The translations under genes were made by a program, and so were the position numbers. A DNA stretch of 64,000 nucleotides from a candidate division CSSED10-310 bacterium (lineage in GTDB: Bacteria; CSSED10-310): positions 124,001-188,000 of the forward strand of contig JAFGEQ010000012.1 in NCBI GenBank assembly GCA_016931515.1, in the 5' to 3' direction. Positions 17,543-26,818 of this stretch are shown piece by piece. Each line of letters begins with the position of its first letter. The first letter of the stretch is position 1. The notes beneath the pieces are model-generated. The model worked only from the letters and a program-made list of their open reading frames with translations. It was not told the origin of the DNA and searched no databases.

Positions 17543-18529
17543 TCAGGGGCGTCCGCCCATTGTGAGAGCCATCACACCCTTGACAGTATGCAAACGGTTT
17601 TCCGCCTCGTCATAGACAACCGAGTGCGGGCCGTCTATGACCGGGTCCGTTACTTCATTACCACGATCCGCAGGCAGGGCATGCATGTAGATGACCTTCG
17701 GATCCGCCAGTTTCATCCGCTGTTCATCGCATATCCAGCTTTTGTATCTCGCCAGATTGGCTGCCATCTCGCCCTTGTCTTCGGTATAGGCGAAACCACC
17801 CCAATTTTTTGGGATAACCACGTGAGCACCACGAAAACCGTCATCCATATTATCCACGAAATTTAACTTGCCATCACCGGTTTGAGCATTCTGGCGAGCT
17901 GTTTCGACGAGTTCAGGTAACAGGGGAAACTCTTTGGGAGCGGCCACCGTAACGTTCATTCCGTAACGCGGGAACAACAGAATCTGCGATAACGGCACTG
18001 AAAGGGGTTTGGCATGGCTGGTTGCATAGGCCCATGAAATGGTGACATTCAATCCCTTCAGATTTCCGAATTTTTCCTGCATCGTCATCAGATCAGCCAG
18101 CGCCTGTAATGGATGATACAGATCATCCTGCAGGTTGATGACTGGAATGGATGCCCATTGGGCGACTTCCCGAAGATATTTATTACCGATACCATAAAAA
18201 CAGTTTCGGATCGCAATCCCGTGTCCGAACCGGCTTAAAACCATCGCCGTATCCTTCGCCGATTCACCATGACTTAGCTGCATCTTGTCAGGTGTCAGGT
18301 CATGGGCATGACCCCCAAGTTGCGTGATTCCCGCCTCCAGAGAGTTTCTCGTACGCGTGGATTGTTCAAAGAACATCATAAACGCTGTTTTATCCTGTAA
18401 CCATCGATGTGGCTGATTGTTGGCGAACATCAATTTCAGATGTCGCGATGTATCCAGGATCGTATCGATTTCTTCCCGTGTCCATTCCTGGAGTGTGATC
18501 AAGTGCTTTCCCCTGAATAAAGTCTGCAT
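17543..18529 (-). CDS. ygeW: YgeW-family (knotted) carbamoyltransferase
   Basis: 328 residues with the carbamoyl-phosphate signature FFEQSTRTR (about residues 53-61) and conserved DLYHPLQALADL. Two stretches are highly characteristic of YgeW: SWAYATSHAKPLSVP and YMHALPADRG. YgeW belongs to the trefoil-knotted transcarbamylase group with N-acetyl- and N-succinyl-ornithine enzymes; its physiological substrate has been debated and it occurs in purine-catabolic gene sets. The classic arginine-pathway partners are not in the window. It lies 57 bases after the ygeY-like gene and before the amidohydrolase. Carbamoyl-phosphate production from a ureido intermediate is a plausible role. Confidence 0.85.
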   Translation of the reverse strand: MQTLFRGKHLITLQEWTREEIDTILDTSRHLKLMFANNQPHRWLQDKTAFMMFFEQSTRTRNSLEAGITQLGGHAHDLTPDKMQLSHGESAKDTAMVLSRFGHGIAIRNCFYGIGNKYLREVAQWASIPVINLQDDLYHPLQALADLMTMQEKFGNLKGLNVTISWAYATSHAKPLSVPLSQILLFPRYGMNVTVAAPKEFPLLPELVETARQNAQTGDGKLNFVDNMDDGFRGAHVVIPKNWGGFAYTEDKGEMAANLARYKSWICDEQRMKLADPKVIYMHALPADRGNEVTDPVIDGPHSVVYDEAENRLHTVKGVMALTMGGRP

Positions 18530-18586
18530 CCTCTTGTCCTCTCTTCTCGAAATGATAACCGTTGACTTGATTTTTACCCTGTACTC

Positions 18587-19807
18587 TTACTGATTCATAT
18601 AATGCTCTGGAAAAAATGCATAGAACAGCGCCGCTGTTACGAGTTCGTCCACCGCTACCTTCTCATTGGGCGCATGGGCCATCTCCTCGTGACCCGGTCC
18701 AAATCCGATGCACGGAATCCCGTGAAGCCCTGCTATCGAGACGCCATTGGTTGAGAAAGTCCATCGTCCGATTTCAGGTTCGCATCCAAAGAGATCCCGG
18801 TGCGTGGCACGACCAGCCAGAACAGCTCGATGATCCGCAGGTGTTTTCCATGCAGGAAAAATATTGGTAACGGGATAGACAAATCCTGTATGAGTCGGTT
18901 CACTGTATTGCGCAGCCTGCACTTGAAGTTTTCCGGAAGGATCGAGTTGACGAATCTGCTCCAGGGCCATATCAGGCGTTTCTCCCCATGTCAGACGCCG
19001 GTCCATGTAGATTTCACAACTGTCAGCCACCGAGCAGAGTGAGGGTGCTGTTGATCGAATACGGCTGATTGTGACGGAACCCCTCCCAAGGAAATCGTCG
19101 CACTGCAGACTGGGAGCCAGCCGTTCGATCCCGGCGATTACAGGCGCCATGGCCATGATGGCGTTTTTTCCTCGCTCCGGTGCGCTGCCATGTGCACTCA
19201 ACCCCGGCATTGTGGCAGTAATTTCCATTCTGCCACGTTGACCCCTGTACAACCGGCACGATGTCGGCTCCGTAATCAGGACCATTTCCGGACGTATCTC
19301 CGATTTTTCAATGATATAGCGCCAGCAAAGTCCGTCACAATCTTCTTCTGATACCGAACCGACCATCAACAGTGTCATATCCGGAGGAAGCAACTTGTGC
19401 TTTTTTATCAGATAGCCCGCGTACACCATTGATGCCATGCCGCCTTCCTGATCCGACGCACCTCGACCCCTGATATAATCGTCGACGATATCGCCTATGA
19501 ATGGATCAAAATCCCACAATTCCCGGGAACCCACATCAACTGTATCGACATGGGCGTCGAAAGCTATCAATCGTCGCCCGTTCCCAATCCTGCCGATGAC
19601 ATTTCCGAATGGATCGACGTCAACGTCATCGAAACCTACCGATCGCATCTCGGCAGCAATCCGGTTGATAACATCTGTTTCATGGCAACTGACCGACGGA
19701 ATCCGGATCATGTCACATAAAAAGGAGGACATCGGTTTCCTGATTTCATCTCCAAGTTCTTTGTATATCATTGTTTTTCCAATCTCCTTTACCATCTGAA
19801 TCGACAT
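18587..19807 (-). CDS. ygeY: YgeY-family M20 metallohydrolase
   Basis: An M20-type hydrolase of 406 residues (about 394 if the ATG at 19771 is used; AAGGAG lies before it but with a long 12-base spacer). Metal-binding motifs DAHVDTVD, GRGASDQEGG and SEEDCDG, together with YRGQRGRMEI and WTFSTNGVSI, match YgeY of Escherichia coli closely. YgeY is called a selenium-metabolism-linked hydrolase and is part of the urate/purine utilisation gene set. First gene of a three-gene minus-strand operon with ygeW and the amidohydrolase. The reaction is inferred only as amide or peptide-like bond hydrolysis. Confidence 0.87.
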   Translation of the reverse strand: MSIQMVKEIGKTMIYKELGDEIRKPMSSFLCDMIRIPSVSCHETDVINRIAAEMRSVGFDDVDVDPFGNVIGRIGNGRRLIAFDAHVDTVDVGSRELWDFDPFIGDIVDDYIRGRGASDQEGGMASMVYAGYLIKKHKLLPPDMTLLMVGSVSEEDCDGLCWRYIIEKSEIRPEMVLITEPTSCRLYRGQRGRMEITATMPGLSAHGSAPERGKNAIMAMAPVIAGIERLAPSLQCDDFLGRGSVTISRIRSTAPSLCSVADSCEIYMDRRLTWGETPDMALEQIRQLDPSGKLQVQAAQYSEPTHTGFVYPVTNIFPAWKTPADHRAVLAGRATHRDLFGCEPEIGRWTFSTNGVSIAGLHGIPCIGFGPGHEEMAHAPNEKVAVDELVTAALFYAFFPEHYMNQ

Positions 19808-19913
19808 AGAGATACCCTAAATGATTATTCTGCGATTTTATTTTCGAGCGGTCAATATCCTGCTTCACATCAACGGACTGAATGCTGGGATTCCCGCGAA
19901 AAGTCAGCCGGGG

Positions 19914-22481
19914 TTACTCCCATTTGATCCGCAGCGGAGTAAACGGATGGATCAGGGCGGAATGATGAGGGAGAATCCGGGTGGCATATCCACAGCGTCC
20001 GGATCGTTCAACAGTGAAAGAGCCTTCATAAAGCCAATCTGCTTCCTTCTGTTTGACGACACGCATCGTTTCAACGCGGCCACCGGTGATCTGGTCATCA
20101 TGGTCGAGAGATCCGAAATAAACCTGGACAACGATATCATCGGGTGTCAGATTTCCAAGCTGAACCCGTACATCCAGATCGATCCTGTCACCGACATTGA
20201 CATCCTTGAGCGGGTTCCGGATACGCGTCTCGATCACGTGCACCTGGTTCCAGGATTCAAGAATGCGATCCCTCCATGCATTGACTTCCCTGGCGAGCTT
20301 ACCGTCATCAGCCACTATTTTTTCATACGCATCATGACCCTGTATATAGAAACGCGCGTAATCCATGACCATTCTGTGCGTTGTGAAATTTTTGCCTGCG
20401 GATTTCATTGCATCTTTCATCATCCGAATCCACTGGCGGGGAAGACCCGAACGATCCCTGTTGTAAAACGTTTCGGTGATCTCCCTCTCCAGAAGGCGAT
20501 ACAGTGCTTCGCTTTCGATGGCGTCCTGCATTAATGGATCATCATACGTTTCACCGGATCCTATCGCCCAACCATTGTCTTCACCATAACCTTCAACCCA
20601 CCATCCATCCAGAATGCTGAGATTCAGGACCCCATTCAGGGCGGCTTTCATCCCTGAAGTGCCGGATGCTTCAAGGGGCCGACGAGGCGTATTCAACCAG
20701 ACATCAGACCCGTGCAATAAATACCGTGCAACGTTGATATCGTAGTTTTCCAGAAAAACAATATGATTTCGAAACGCAGGATCATCCGACACTTTTACGA
20801 TTCGCTTGATCAGATCTTTTCCCGGATTGTCCTGTGGGTGCGCCTTGCCTGCGAAAATGATCTGCACAGGACGCTCAGGATGTTTTAACAGCGCCTCAAG
20901 ACGATTGAGGTCATGAAAGAGGAGAGTTGCACGCTTGTACGTAGCAAAACGACGCGAGAATCCGATCGTGAAGAAGTCCGGATTTAATACTTCCTCCGCT
21001 TTTGCCACCTCGTTTCTTGAATAACCCCGATGCCGCAGCTGACGCGATAATCGGCCTCGTGTAAAAGAAATCAACCGATCTCGCCGTAACTGGTGGATTC
21101 TCCATAGTTCATTATCGGGGATGTACTCGATACGGTCCCAGATCTCAGGATCCTCGGGTTCTTCCCGGAATTTCGGACCGAAATAGCTCTCCAGAAGGTC
21201 CGTCAGTCGATTGTTGATCCATGTGAACGAATGCACACCGTTCGTGACATGCGAAATCGGTACTTCCTCAACCGGAAGTTCCGGCCATAGCATTTGCCAC
21301 ATTTTTCTCGATGTTTCGCCATGCAGTTTCGCAACACCATTGCATTGGGCTGCCATCCTTAACGCCAGTACTGTCAGACAGAAACTTGAACGATCCGGTT
21401 TTTCCTGGCCGATATGAATGAACTGATCGATCCCATATCCAAGTTCATCAGCGAGTTTCGTAAAGTACTTTCGTATCAGGTCAAGAGTGAAGTTTTCATT
21501 GCCGGCAGGAACCGGAGTGTGTGTTGTGAACACATTGCTGCCCCAGACGATTTCCCAGGCTTGCTGATGAGTAAGATTCAGGGATTGCTTCAGCATCCGG
21601 ATCCGTTCAAAGCTGAGAAACGCTGAATGCCCCTCATTGATATGAAACACCGTGGGATGAATATCCATGGCTGCCAACGCCCTGACACCCCCTATACCCA
21701 GAACGATCTCCTGCCGAATCCTCATATCCCGGTCCCCGCCATACAGACGCTTCGTTATCTCCCGATGATAGGGCTGGTTTTGAGCGATATTTGTATCCAG
21801 AAGATAAAGCGGTATCCTGCCGACATCCACACGCCAGATCTGGCAAAACACCGGTTCTTCACCCATCGGAACATCAATAATCAGTGGCAGACCGTCACTG
21901 TTCAGAATACAGGTGACCGGTAACGTGTACCAGTCGTTGTCCGGATACAGTTCCTGCTGCCATCCGTCATTGTTCAGATATTGCTGGAAATAACCCTCCT
22001 GATACAGAAGACCGATGCCCACCAGCGGCAAACCCAGATCCGATGCAGCTTTCAGATGATCACCACTCAAAATACCAAGGCCTCCGGAATACACCGGCAG
22101 GCATTCATCCAAACCGTATTCGCACGAGAAGTAAGCCGCCAGAAAACCAGCCCGGTCCGGCCACGTCTTCTGGAACCAACTCCTTGAATTTAAATAGGAT
22201 TGCAGCTTCTCATAAACCCGTTCGAGATTCGATACAAAACTGTCGTCCTGCGATGCGTCATCCAGTTCACTCTGAGGAAGAATACTCAGAAGTTTCATGG
22301 GGTTCTGTCCCGACTCATCCCAGAAATTCCGCTCAGGCGCACACGCAGGGTGATAACCCAGGCGGATGAAAATATCCAACGCTTCCTGATCCCATGAAAA
22401 CCACATATTCATTGCCAGATCGCGAAGCCGCTTGAGTCTCTCGGGCAGTTTTATATTCACTTGCAATGTGTTTATCTTCAT
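19914..22481 (-). CDS. glgP: Glycogen/alpha-glucan phosphorylase, short GlgP type with DUF3417
   Basis: Releases glucose-1-phosphate from alpha-1,4-glucans. It is 855 residues from the ATG at 22481, which has GGAG seven bases upstream; the frame extends 31 codons further without a better site. The N-terminus (LPERLKRLRDLAMNMWFSWD) is the DUF3417 domain of the TIGR02094-type phosphorylases. The C-terminal half has the pyridoxal-phosphate lysine context SGTSGMKAALNG and GWWVEGY. A C-terminal beta-rich extension of about 100 residues is also typical. It is transcribed alone, divergent from the second ECF sigma gene. No other glycogen gene is in the window. Confidence 0.93.
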   Translation of the reverse strand: MKINTLQVNIKLPERLKRLRDLAMNMWFSWDQEALDIFIRLGYHPACAPERNFWDESGQNPMKLLSILPQSELDDASQDDSFVSNLERVYEKLQSYLNSRSWFQKTWPDRAGFLAAYFSCEYGLDECLPVYSGGLGILSGDHLKAASDLGLPLVGIGLLYQEGYFQQYLNNDGWQQELYPDNDWYTLPVTCILNSDGLPLIIDVPMGEEPVFCQIWRVDVGRIPLYLLDTNIAQNQPYHREITKRLYGGDRDMRIRQEIVLGIGGVRALAAMDIHPTVFHINEGHSAFLSFERIRMLKQSLNLTHQQAWEIVWGSNVFTTHTPVPAGNENFTLDLIRKYFTKLADELGYGIDQFIHIGQEKPDRSSFCLTVLALRMAAQCNGVAKLHGETSRKMWQMLWPELPVEEVPISHVTNGVHSFTWINNRLTDLLESYFGPKFREEPEDPEIWDRIEYIPDNELWRIHQLRRDRLISFTRGRLSRQLRHRGYSRNEVAKAEEVLNPDFFTIGFSRRFATYKRATLLFHDLNRLEALLKHPERPVQIIFAGKAHPQDNPGKDLIKRIVKVSDDPAFRNHIVFLENYDINVARYLLHGSDVWLNTPRRPLEASGTSGMKAALNGVLNLSILDGWWVEGYGEDNGWAIGSGETYDDPLMQDAIESEALYRLLEREITETFYNRDRSGLPRQWIRMMKDAMKSAGKNFTTHRMVMDYARFYIQGHDAYEKIVADDGKLAREVNAWRDRILESWNQVHVIETRIRNPLKDVNVGDRIDLDVRVQLGNLTPDDIVVQVYFGSLDHDDQITGGRVETMRVVKQKEADWLYEGSFTVERSGRCGYATRILPHHSALIHPFTPLRIKWE

Positions 22482-22526
22482 CGAACGTCTCCATGATATG
22501 CGGACAGATACAGTCAACGACCGGAT

Positions 22527-22556
22527 ATTGTAAACTCTTTCGTCCAATACGTCCAA
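22527..22556 (-). promoter_or_regulatory. Probable sigma-70 promoter of glgP
   Basis: The minus strand reads TTGGAC, an 18-base spacer, then TACAAT. Transcription would begin near 22520 and leave a leader of about 40 bases before the glgP ribosome site. Confidence 0.5.
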
Positions 22557-22656
22557 CCCGAATTGGGATTTCATCCGCGGGCCATCGGTTTGATTTTTTT
22601 TACTTTCAATACAATATTCGTCTCAGTCAATCGTCAATACGTTGATGGAGGCGATC

Positions 22657-23199
22657 ATGCGCGAACAGATTATTCAACTTTTTTCCCAGCAACGGGGACG
22701 TCTTCTGGGATTTATCCGGTCACGCCTGCATAATCTGGAGGATGCCGAGGATGTTTTCCAGGATGTATTCGTGCAGGTGCTCTGCAATCCGAATGCATTC
22801 GCACTGCTTGACAACGCAGTCGCATGGTTCCTGACCGTGGCATCCAATAAAATAACGGATGTTTACCGCCGGAGAAATCGCCGTATCGCCTGGAAAACCA
22901 TCTTTGAGGCTCAGGGTGGAGAGGAAGAATGTGAGTGTAAAGAAACTCACACCCCTGAATCAGTGATGTTGATGATGGAGCAGGAGGATCTTCTGGAGCA
23001 AGCGTTGAAATCCCTTCCGGAAGAACAGGAAAAAATCATCAGGATGAATGTGTTTGAAGGTCTGCCATTTAAAGCGATCTCATCCATACTCGGTGTACCT
23101 GTCAATACGCTGATCGCCAGGAAACGGTATGGAATCATCGCAATTAAAAAGTTCTTGTCTACAACGTTTGAGCGAACTGTCTCGAATGACAGTGATTGA
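22657..23199 (+). CDS. ECF-type RNA polymerase sigma factor (second)
   Basis: 180 residues from the ATG at 22657, chosen for GGAGG with a five-base spacer. Region 2 (LLGFIRSRLHNLEDAEDVFQDVF) and region 4 (LPEEQEKIIRMNVFEGLPFKAISSILGVP) are clear. The linker is Glu/Cys-containing (EEECECKE). No zinc-finger anti-sigma follows; instead a two-helix membrane protein starts 11 bases downstream and may serve as sensor or anti-sigma. This sigma plus small membrane protein pairing recurs in other bacteria as I recall, but its signal is unknown. Confidence 0.88.
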   Translation: MREQIIQLFSQQRGRLLGFIRSRLHNLEDAEDVFQDVFVQVLCNPNAFALLDNAVAWFLTVASNKITDVYRRRNRRIAWKTIFEAQGGEEECECKETHTPESVMLMMEQEDLLEQALKSLPEEQEKIIRMNVFEGLPFKAISSILGVPVNTLIARKRYGIIAIKKFLSTTFERTVSNDSD

Positions 23200-23210
23200 A
23201 AGGAGACCGT

Positions 23211-23504
23211 ATGAATATCTTGTCGAGTCACAGCAAAGCAATCAGAATCCCCCTGTTAATCCTGGGGGGTGTTATTCTTGCTGCAGTCCTGGCACTCCTG
23301 CTGGGTTTCGTTGTTCAATGGTTATGGAACTGGTTAATGCCAGTGATCTTCGGGCTGGGTACCATCACTTTCTGGCAGGCATGGGGATTGGTTCTGCTTT
23401 CCCACATTCTCTTTAAAACCGGCGGAGTCGAACATCATCACAAGCATCTTCGTAAAATACACGAATCGAAGGCATCGGAACCCGTTAATCCGACGGAGGG
23501 ATGA
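23211..23504 (+). CDS. Small two-helix membrane protein linked to ECF sigma factor
   Basis: 97 residues from the ATG at 23211, with AAGGAG seven bases upstream. Two membrane helices (about residues 12-36 and 42-66) surround LWNWLMPVIFGLGTITFWQAWGL in two parts, and a His-rich cytoplasmic tail follows (VEHHHKHLRKIHE). I recognise this as a widespread small-protein pattern commonly found beside sigma-70 family genes, with no established function. The His cluster could bind a metal, which is speculation. A strong terminator follows about 70 bases downstream. Confidence 0.75.
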   Translation: MNILSSHSKAIRIPLLILGGVILAAVLALLLGFVVQWLWNWLMPVIFGLGTITFWQAWGLVLLSHILFKTGGVEHHHKHLRKIHESKASEPVNPTEG

Positions 23505-23572
23505 TTATCGTTCCTCGATCAGGCCTGTCTGAGCACAATATGATGCCGGAAAACGTGATCGAAGAAAAATAT

Positions 23573-23605
23573 CGGGCGGAATTGAATTCCGCCCGGTTTC
23601 GTTTT
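23573..23605 (+). terminator. Rho-independent terminator after the sigma/membrane-protein pair
   Basis: A nine-base-pair GC-rich stem (CGGGCGGAA with TTCCGCCCG, loop TTGAA) is followed by a T-rich tract, GTTTCGTTTT. Confidence 0.75.
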
Positions 23606-23648
23606 GTCAAGATGGATGTGATATCGGACTATTGTATTGCGCGATCAT

Positions 23649-23654
23649 TATAAT
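23649..23654 (+). promoter_or_regulatory. Possible -10 element for the antiporter gene
   Basis: A perfect TATAAT lies about 65 bases upstream of the antiporter start and after the preceding terminator. The -35 (GGACTA at 17 bases) is poor. Confidence 0.35.
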
Positions 23655-23718
23655 ATGAATAGAAAAAGCGATATTTCAAGGATAAAATAAGAGTTTCTCC
23701 TGAATGGAGGCTTCTCAG

Positions 23719-24690
23719 ATGCTCTTGTCGATTCTGGCGATTGTCGGCGGTTTGGCGGTTCTGGTTTGGAGTGCCGATCGTTTCGTTGACGGTTCAGCGG
23801 CCGTGGCACGCTATTTTGGACTGTCTCCATTGCTGATCGGCATGGTTGTCGTGGGGTTCGGCACATCTGTCCCCGAGATGCTGGTTTCGGCGTTCGCTTC
23901 CTATCAAGGCAATCCAGGGATCGCACTGGGCAACGCATATGGATCGAATATCACCAATATCGCGCTGATACTGGGCCTGACAGCCATGTTGAAACCCATC
24001 ACTGTGCAGTCCCGTGTTCTGAAAAAAGAACTTCCGATTCTTACTGCCGTTACTGCCATTGCCGCCTATCAGTTATGGAATGGTATTATATCCCGCATGG
24101 ATGCCTTCATCCTGCTTGGAGTATTCGCAGTGTTAATGGTCTGGTCACTCCGGCAGAATCGCAGCATGATCTCCGATGCTTTCGGGACCGAGATGGAAAA
24201 AGAATTGAAAGCACAGGCGCTGGGAGTGAGAAAAGCCGTATTCCGACTCATAACAGGATTGATATTTCTGATCGTCAGTTCCCGAATGCTCGTATGGGGA
24301 GCAGTGGAAATTGCTCAGCATTTCGGAGTCAGCGATCTGATCATCGGTCTGACGATTGTTGCGCTGGGAACCTCCCTGCCGGAATTGGCGTCATCTCTGT
24401 CAGCCGCCCTGAAGGGGGAGCACGATATCGCTCTCGGCAATATTCTGGGCTCCAACTTGTTTAATACACTGGTTGTCGTTGGAATCGCCGGGATCATTCG
24501 CCCGATGGAGATCCTCCCGGATGTGATGACCCGGGATATTCCGGTTATGACCGGTTTGACCGTGTCGCTCTTCCTGTTCGGTTATGGTTTTAAAGGGCGT
24601 CAGGGGCGAATAAACCGAGTTGAGGGGAGTGTTTTATTCCTGGCCTTCCTGCTGTATACATGCTTCCTGATCGTCAGCGTTCTAAAATAA
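23719..24690 (+). CDS. Calcium/sodium antiporter (YrbG / CaCA family)
   Basis: 323 residues, about ten membrane helices in two inverted halves. Each half holds the alpha-repeat signature: VGFGTSVPEMLVSAFA near residue 50 and VALGTSLPELASSLSA near residue 214, both with the ion-binding Glu. Each is followed by the GN..GSN motif (LGNAYGSNITN and LGNILGSNLFN). These are hallmarks of K+-dependent or K+-independent Na+/Ca2+ exchangers of the YrbG type. The ATG at 23719 is preferred because GGAGG lies eight bases upstream. It is transcribed singly. Confidence 0.93.
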   Translation: MLLSILAIVGGLAVLVWSADRFVDGSAAVARYFGLSPLLIGMVVVGFGTSVPEMLVSAFASYQGNPGIALGNAYGSNITNIALILGLTAMLKPITVQSRVLKKELPILTAVTAIAAYQLWNGIISRMDAFILLGVFAVLMVWSLRQNRSMISDAFGTEMEKELKAQALGVRKAVFRLITGLIFLIVSSRMLVWGAVEIAQHFGVSDLIIGLTIVALGTSLPELASSLSAALKGEHDIALGNILGSNLFNTLVVVGIAGIIRPMEILPDVMTRDIPVMTGLTVSLFLFGYGFKGRQGRINRVEGSVLFLAFLLYTCFLIVSVLK

Positions 24691-24809
24691 ACCGATCGTC
24701 TTGGCGATGATGATTTTTACTTGTTGTTCGTCCGTGCCATTGTAAGATTTTCATACTCCGTTGAAGATCGCTTCATGACGGTTGATTACCTGTCGGAGCC
24801 TTTGTTTCC

Positions 24810-24838
24810 TTGAATAATTGAAGAAAAACTGTTATACT
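24810..24838 (+). promoter_or_regulatory. Probable sigma-70 promoter of the cyclophilin gene
   Basis: TTGAAT, a 17-base spacer, then TATACT. The predicted start near 24845 leaves a leader of about 70 bases before the ATG. Confidence 0.6.
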
Positions 24839-24915
24839 GATTATCTTGAATTTTAAGAACTCCACTATTCGGAGTCAGGTCAGGGAACCGTAATATTCTA
24901 ACCAGGAGTAACAAA

Positions 24916-25488
24916 ATGGATCTAAAATTCAGTCTGCTTATGATGAGTACATTGTTCTTGGTCGGCATGGTATTTACCAATGCACGGGCCGCTGAAAATC
25001 CAAAAGTCTTCTTTGAAATCACGATCGGTGGCAAGGATGCGGGCCGGATCGAAATGGAATTGTATGCGGATGTCGTCCCCAAAACGGCGGAAAACTTCCG
25101 CGCACTTTGCACCGGCGAAAAAGGGTATGGTTACAAAGGATGCTCATTTCACAGAATCATCCCTCAGTTCATGATTCAGGGCGGCGATTTTACGAATCAC
25201 AATGGAACCGGTGGCAAATCCATTTATGGTGACAAGTTCGCTGATGAAAATTTCCAAATCAAGCACACCGAGCCGGGGATTCTGTCGATGGCCAACGCGG
25301 GTCCCAATACCAATGGATCGCAATTTTTCATCACCACTATCAAGACGGATTGGCTTGATGGCAAGCATGTGGTATTCGGCAAAGTCATCAAGGGCATGGA
25401 TGTAGTCAGCAAAATTGAAGCGGTCGGTTCACGCAGTGGCAAACCAGGTGCTGAGGTTCTGATCAAGGAGTGCGGGGAAATTAAATAA
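24916..25488 (+). CDS. Exported cyclophilin-type peptidyl-prolyl cis-trans isomerase
   Basis: 190 residues. A signal peptide (hydrophobic [19 protein letters not shown] cleavage near residue 25) precedes a complete cyclophilin domain: [15 protein letters not shown] with the catalytic Arg, the [16 protein letters not shown] core and [12 protein letters not shown]. The sequence is close to eukaryote-like single-domain cyclophilins ([10 protein letters not shown] segment). It accelerates proline isomerisation in folding proteins, here presumably in the periplasm. Own promoter upstream; the zincin gene begins about 80 bases downstream. Confidence 0.95.
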   Translation: MDLKFSLLMMSTLFLVGMVFTNARAAENPKVFFEITIGGKDAGRIEMELYADVVPKTAENFRALCTGEKGYGYKGCSFHRIIPQFMIQGGDFTNHNGTGGKSIYGDKFADENFQIKHTEPGILSMANAGPNTNGSQFFITTIKTDWLDGKHVVFGKVIKGMDVVSKIEAVGSRSGKPGAEVLIKECGEIK

Positions 25489-25565
25489 TTGTGTCAGTAA
25501 GTTGAGCGTTATCAATAATGCTTACTTGAGGGATAACGGGGAGATTCAAAAGGAGGAGGACAAAC

Positions 25566-26681
25566 ATGAGAAAATTATTTGTTTTGCTATGTATTGTAAT
25601 CGTCTCGCTGGTGTTTAGCGATGTGCAGGAAGCCAGAGCCGTTGAACTCGTCTACAAAGATATTAACGGCAACTGGGTATCGCTCGATCCGGCAGCAAAT
25701 CCAAAGCATGACGAAGCGACCCCGCATGCTATCATTTACTATCCGGATACAGACAATGTGGCTTTCACAGTCACCTATGCGGACTATGGAACCGGGTTCG
25801 GGTTTTATGATGCTACTGAGGGTGCGAAGCGTCGCGCAAGAGTAGAAGATGCGTTGACGTACATTGCATCAGTTATCGCCGGTGAGAACGGAAGTGCGGA
25901 TTTATATTTTAACGCATCAATCAATCAACCCGCTAACCCGATGCTTGCCAGTTGCGGAGCCCTGTTCTCTTATATCCCAGGCGACTATCATGAATATCTG
26001 AATGGTTGCCTCTATGACCATATCAAAACCGGAATTGACCCTGTTCCCGGATATTCTGATGCATATGCCACCGTCAATTTCGGTTATACCTGGTACGCTG
26101 AACCAGCTGCTCCTTCTTCAGCAGATCGTGACCTGCTATCAGTAATGGTACATGAGTTCACGCACGCACTGGGATATACATCGGTTATTGCCAGCAACGG
26201 TTTGAGTGAAATCAGCGGTACCAATCCGGGTGTTTTCACTATCTTCGATTCATGGCTGGCCAATGGGAACGGACAAATGTTCTGCACTGATTCAGGCGGT
26301 CTTTTTGGCGACGAAACCGAATTCATTGGAACCCCGTCTACCGATCTTTTGGGATTGAACAATGGTGTCCGTTTCAGAGGAACCAACGCAACGGCTGCAT
26401 ATGGCGGCTCCTTCCCACCGATCTATGCGCCGTCGACATGGGAAGATGGATCCAGTATCACCCATTGGTCTTATGCCGTTCCATCGACCGCAGTTATGCT
26501 GCCTTCGTATTCAGGCGGAAATAAAAGAACCTATTTGGATTTCGAGATCAAAACTCTTCAGGATATCGGCTATGATCTCGGCATGTCACCCAGTACGCCG
26601 GCAACCGGACCCATCGGTCTCACTCTGCTGCTGGGAGCGATCGGTATTTTCATCGGCCTGGCCGGGAGAAAACGGGGATAG
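25566..26681 (+). CDS. Secreted zincin metalloprotease with C-terminal membrane anchor/sorting tail
   Basis: 371 residues. It has a signal peptide (cleavage near residue 25, ARA-VE), a region with several paired Cys, and the zinc motif HEFTHALGY at residues 196-204, a zincin-type HExxHxxG(Y) site with the catalytic Glu. The C-terminus is striking: an ATGPIG motif, a hydrophobic helix of about 18 residues and a final basic GRKRG. This tripartite tail resembles the protein-sorting signals of the PEP-CTERM/IPTL-CTERM type, although it is not PEP. No sorting enzyme is visible nearby. A strong ribosome site (AAGGAGGAGG) suggests high expression. The peptidase family is not assigned further. Confidence 0.72.
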   Translation: MRKLFVLLCIVIVSLVFSDVQEARAVELVYKDINGNWVSLDPAANPKHDEATPHAIIYYPDTDNVAFTVTYADYGTGFGFYDATEGAKRRARVEDALTYIASVIAGENGSADLYFNASINQPANPMLASCGALFSYIPGDYHEYLNGCLYDHIKTGIDPVPGYSDAYATVNFGYTWYAEPAAPSSADRDLLSVMVHEFTHALGYTSVIASNGLSEISGTNPGVFTIFDSWLANGNGQMFCTDSGGLFGDETEFIGTPSTDLLGLNNGVRFRGTNATAAYGGSFPPIYAPSTWEDGSSITHWSYAVPSTAVMLPSYSGGNKRTYLDFEIKTLQDIGYDLGMSPSTPATGPIGLTLLLGAIGIFIGLAGRKRG

Positions 26682-26702
26682 TCAGAACTCATTCATTTGT
26701 TT

Positions 26703-26734
26703 AAAGACCTGCCGAAATCGGCGGGTCTTTTTTT
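26703..26734 (+). terminator. Rho-independent terminator after the zincin gene
   Basis: A 12-base-pair stem (AAAGACCTGCCG with CGGCGGGTCTTT, one G-T pair, loop AAAT) runs into a seven-T tract. Confidence 0.88.
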
Positions 26735-26818
26735 CAGGAAAAATCCTTTTCTAATGTTTGTTGGTTGTATATTCATCGTATGTCTCGATAGAACATCGCT
26801 GCCTTTTCACTGTGTTTG

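Noticed and set aside
25491-25560. Terminator hairpin between cyclophilin and zincin genes
   Set aside because: The possible AGTAAG/CTTACT pairing has a 19-base loop and no T tract; a read-through transcript is as likely.
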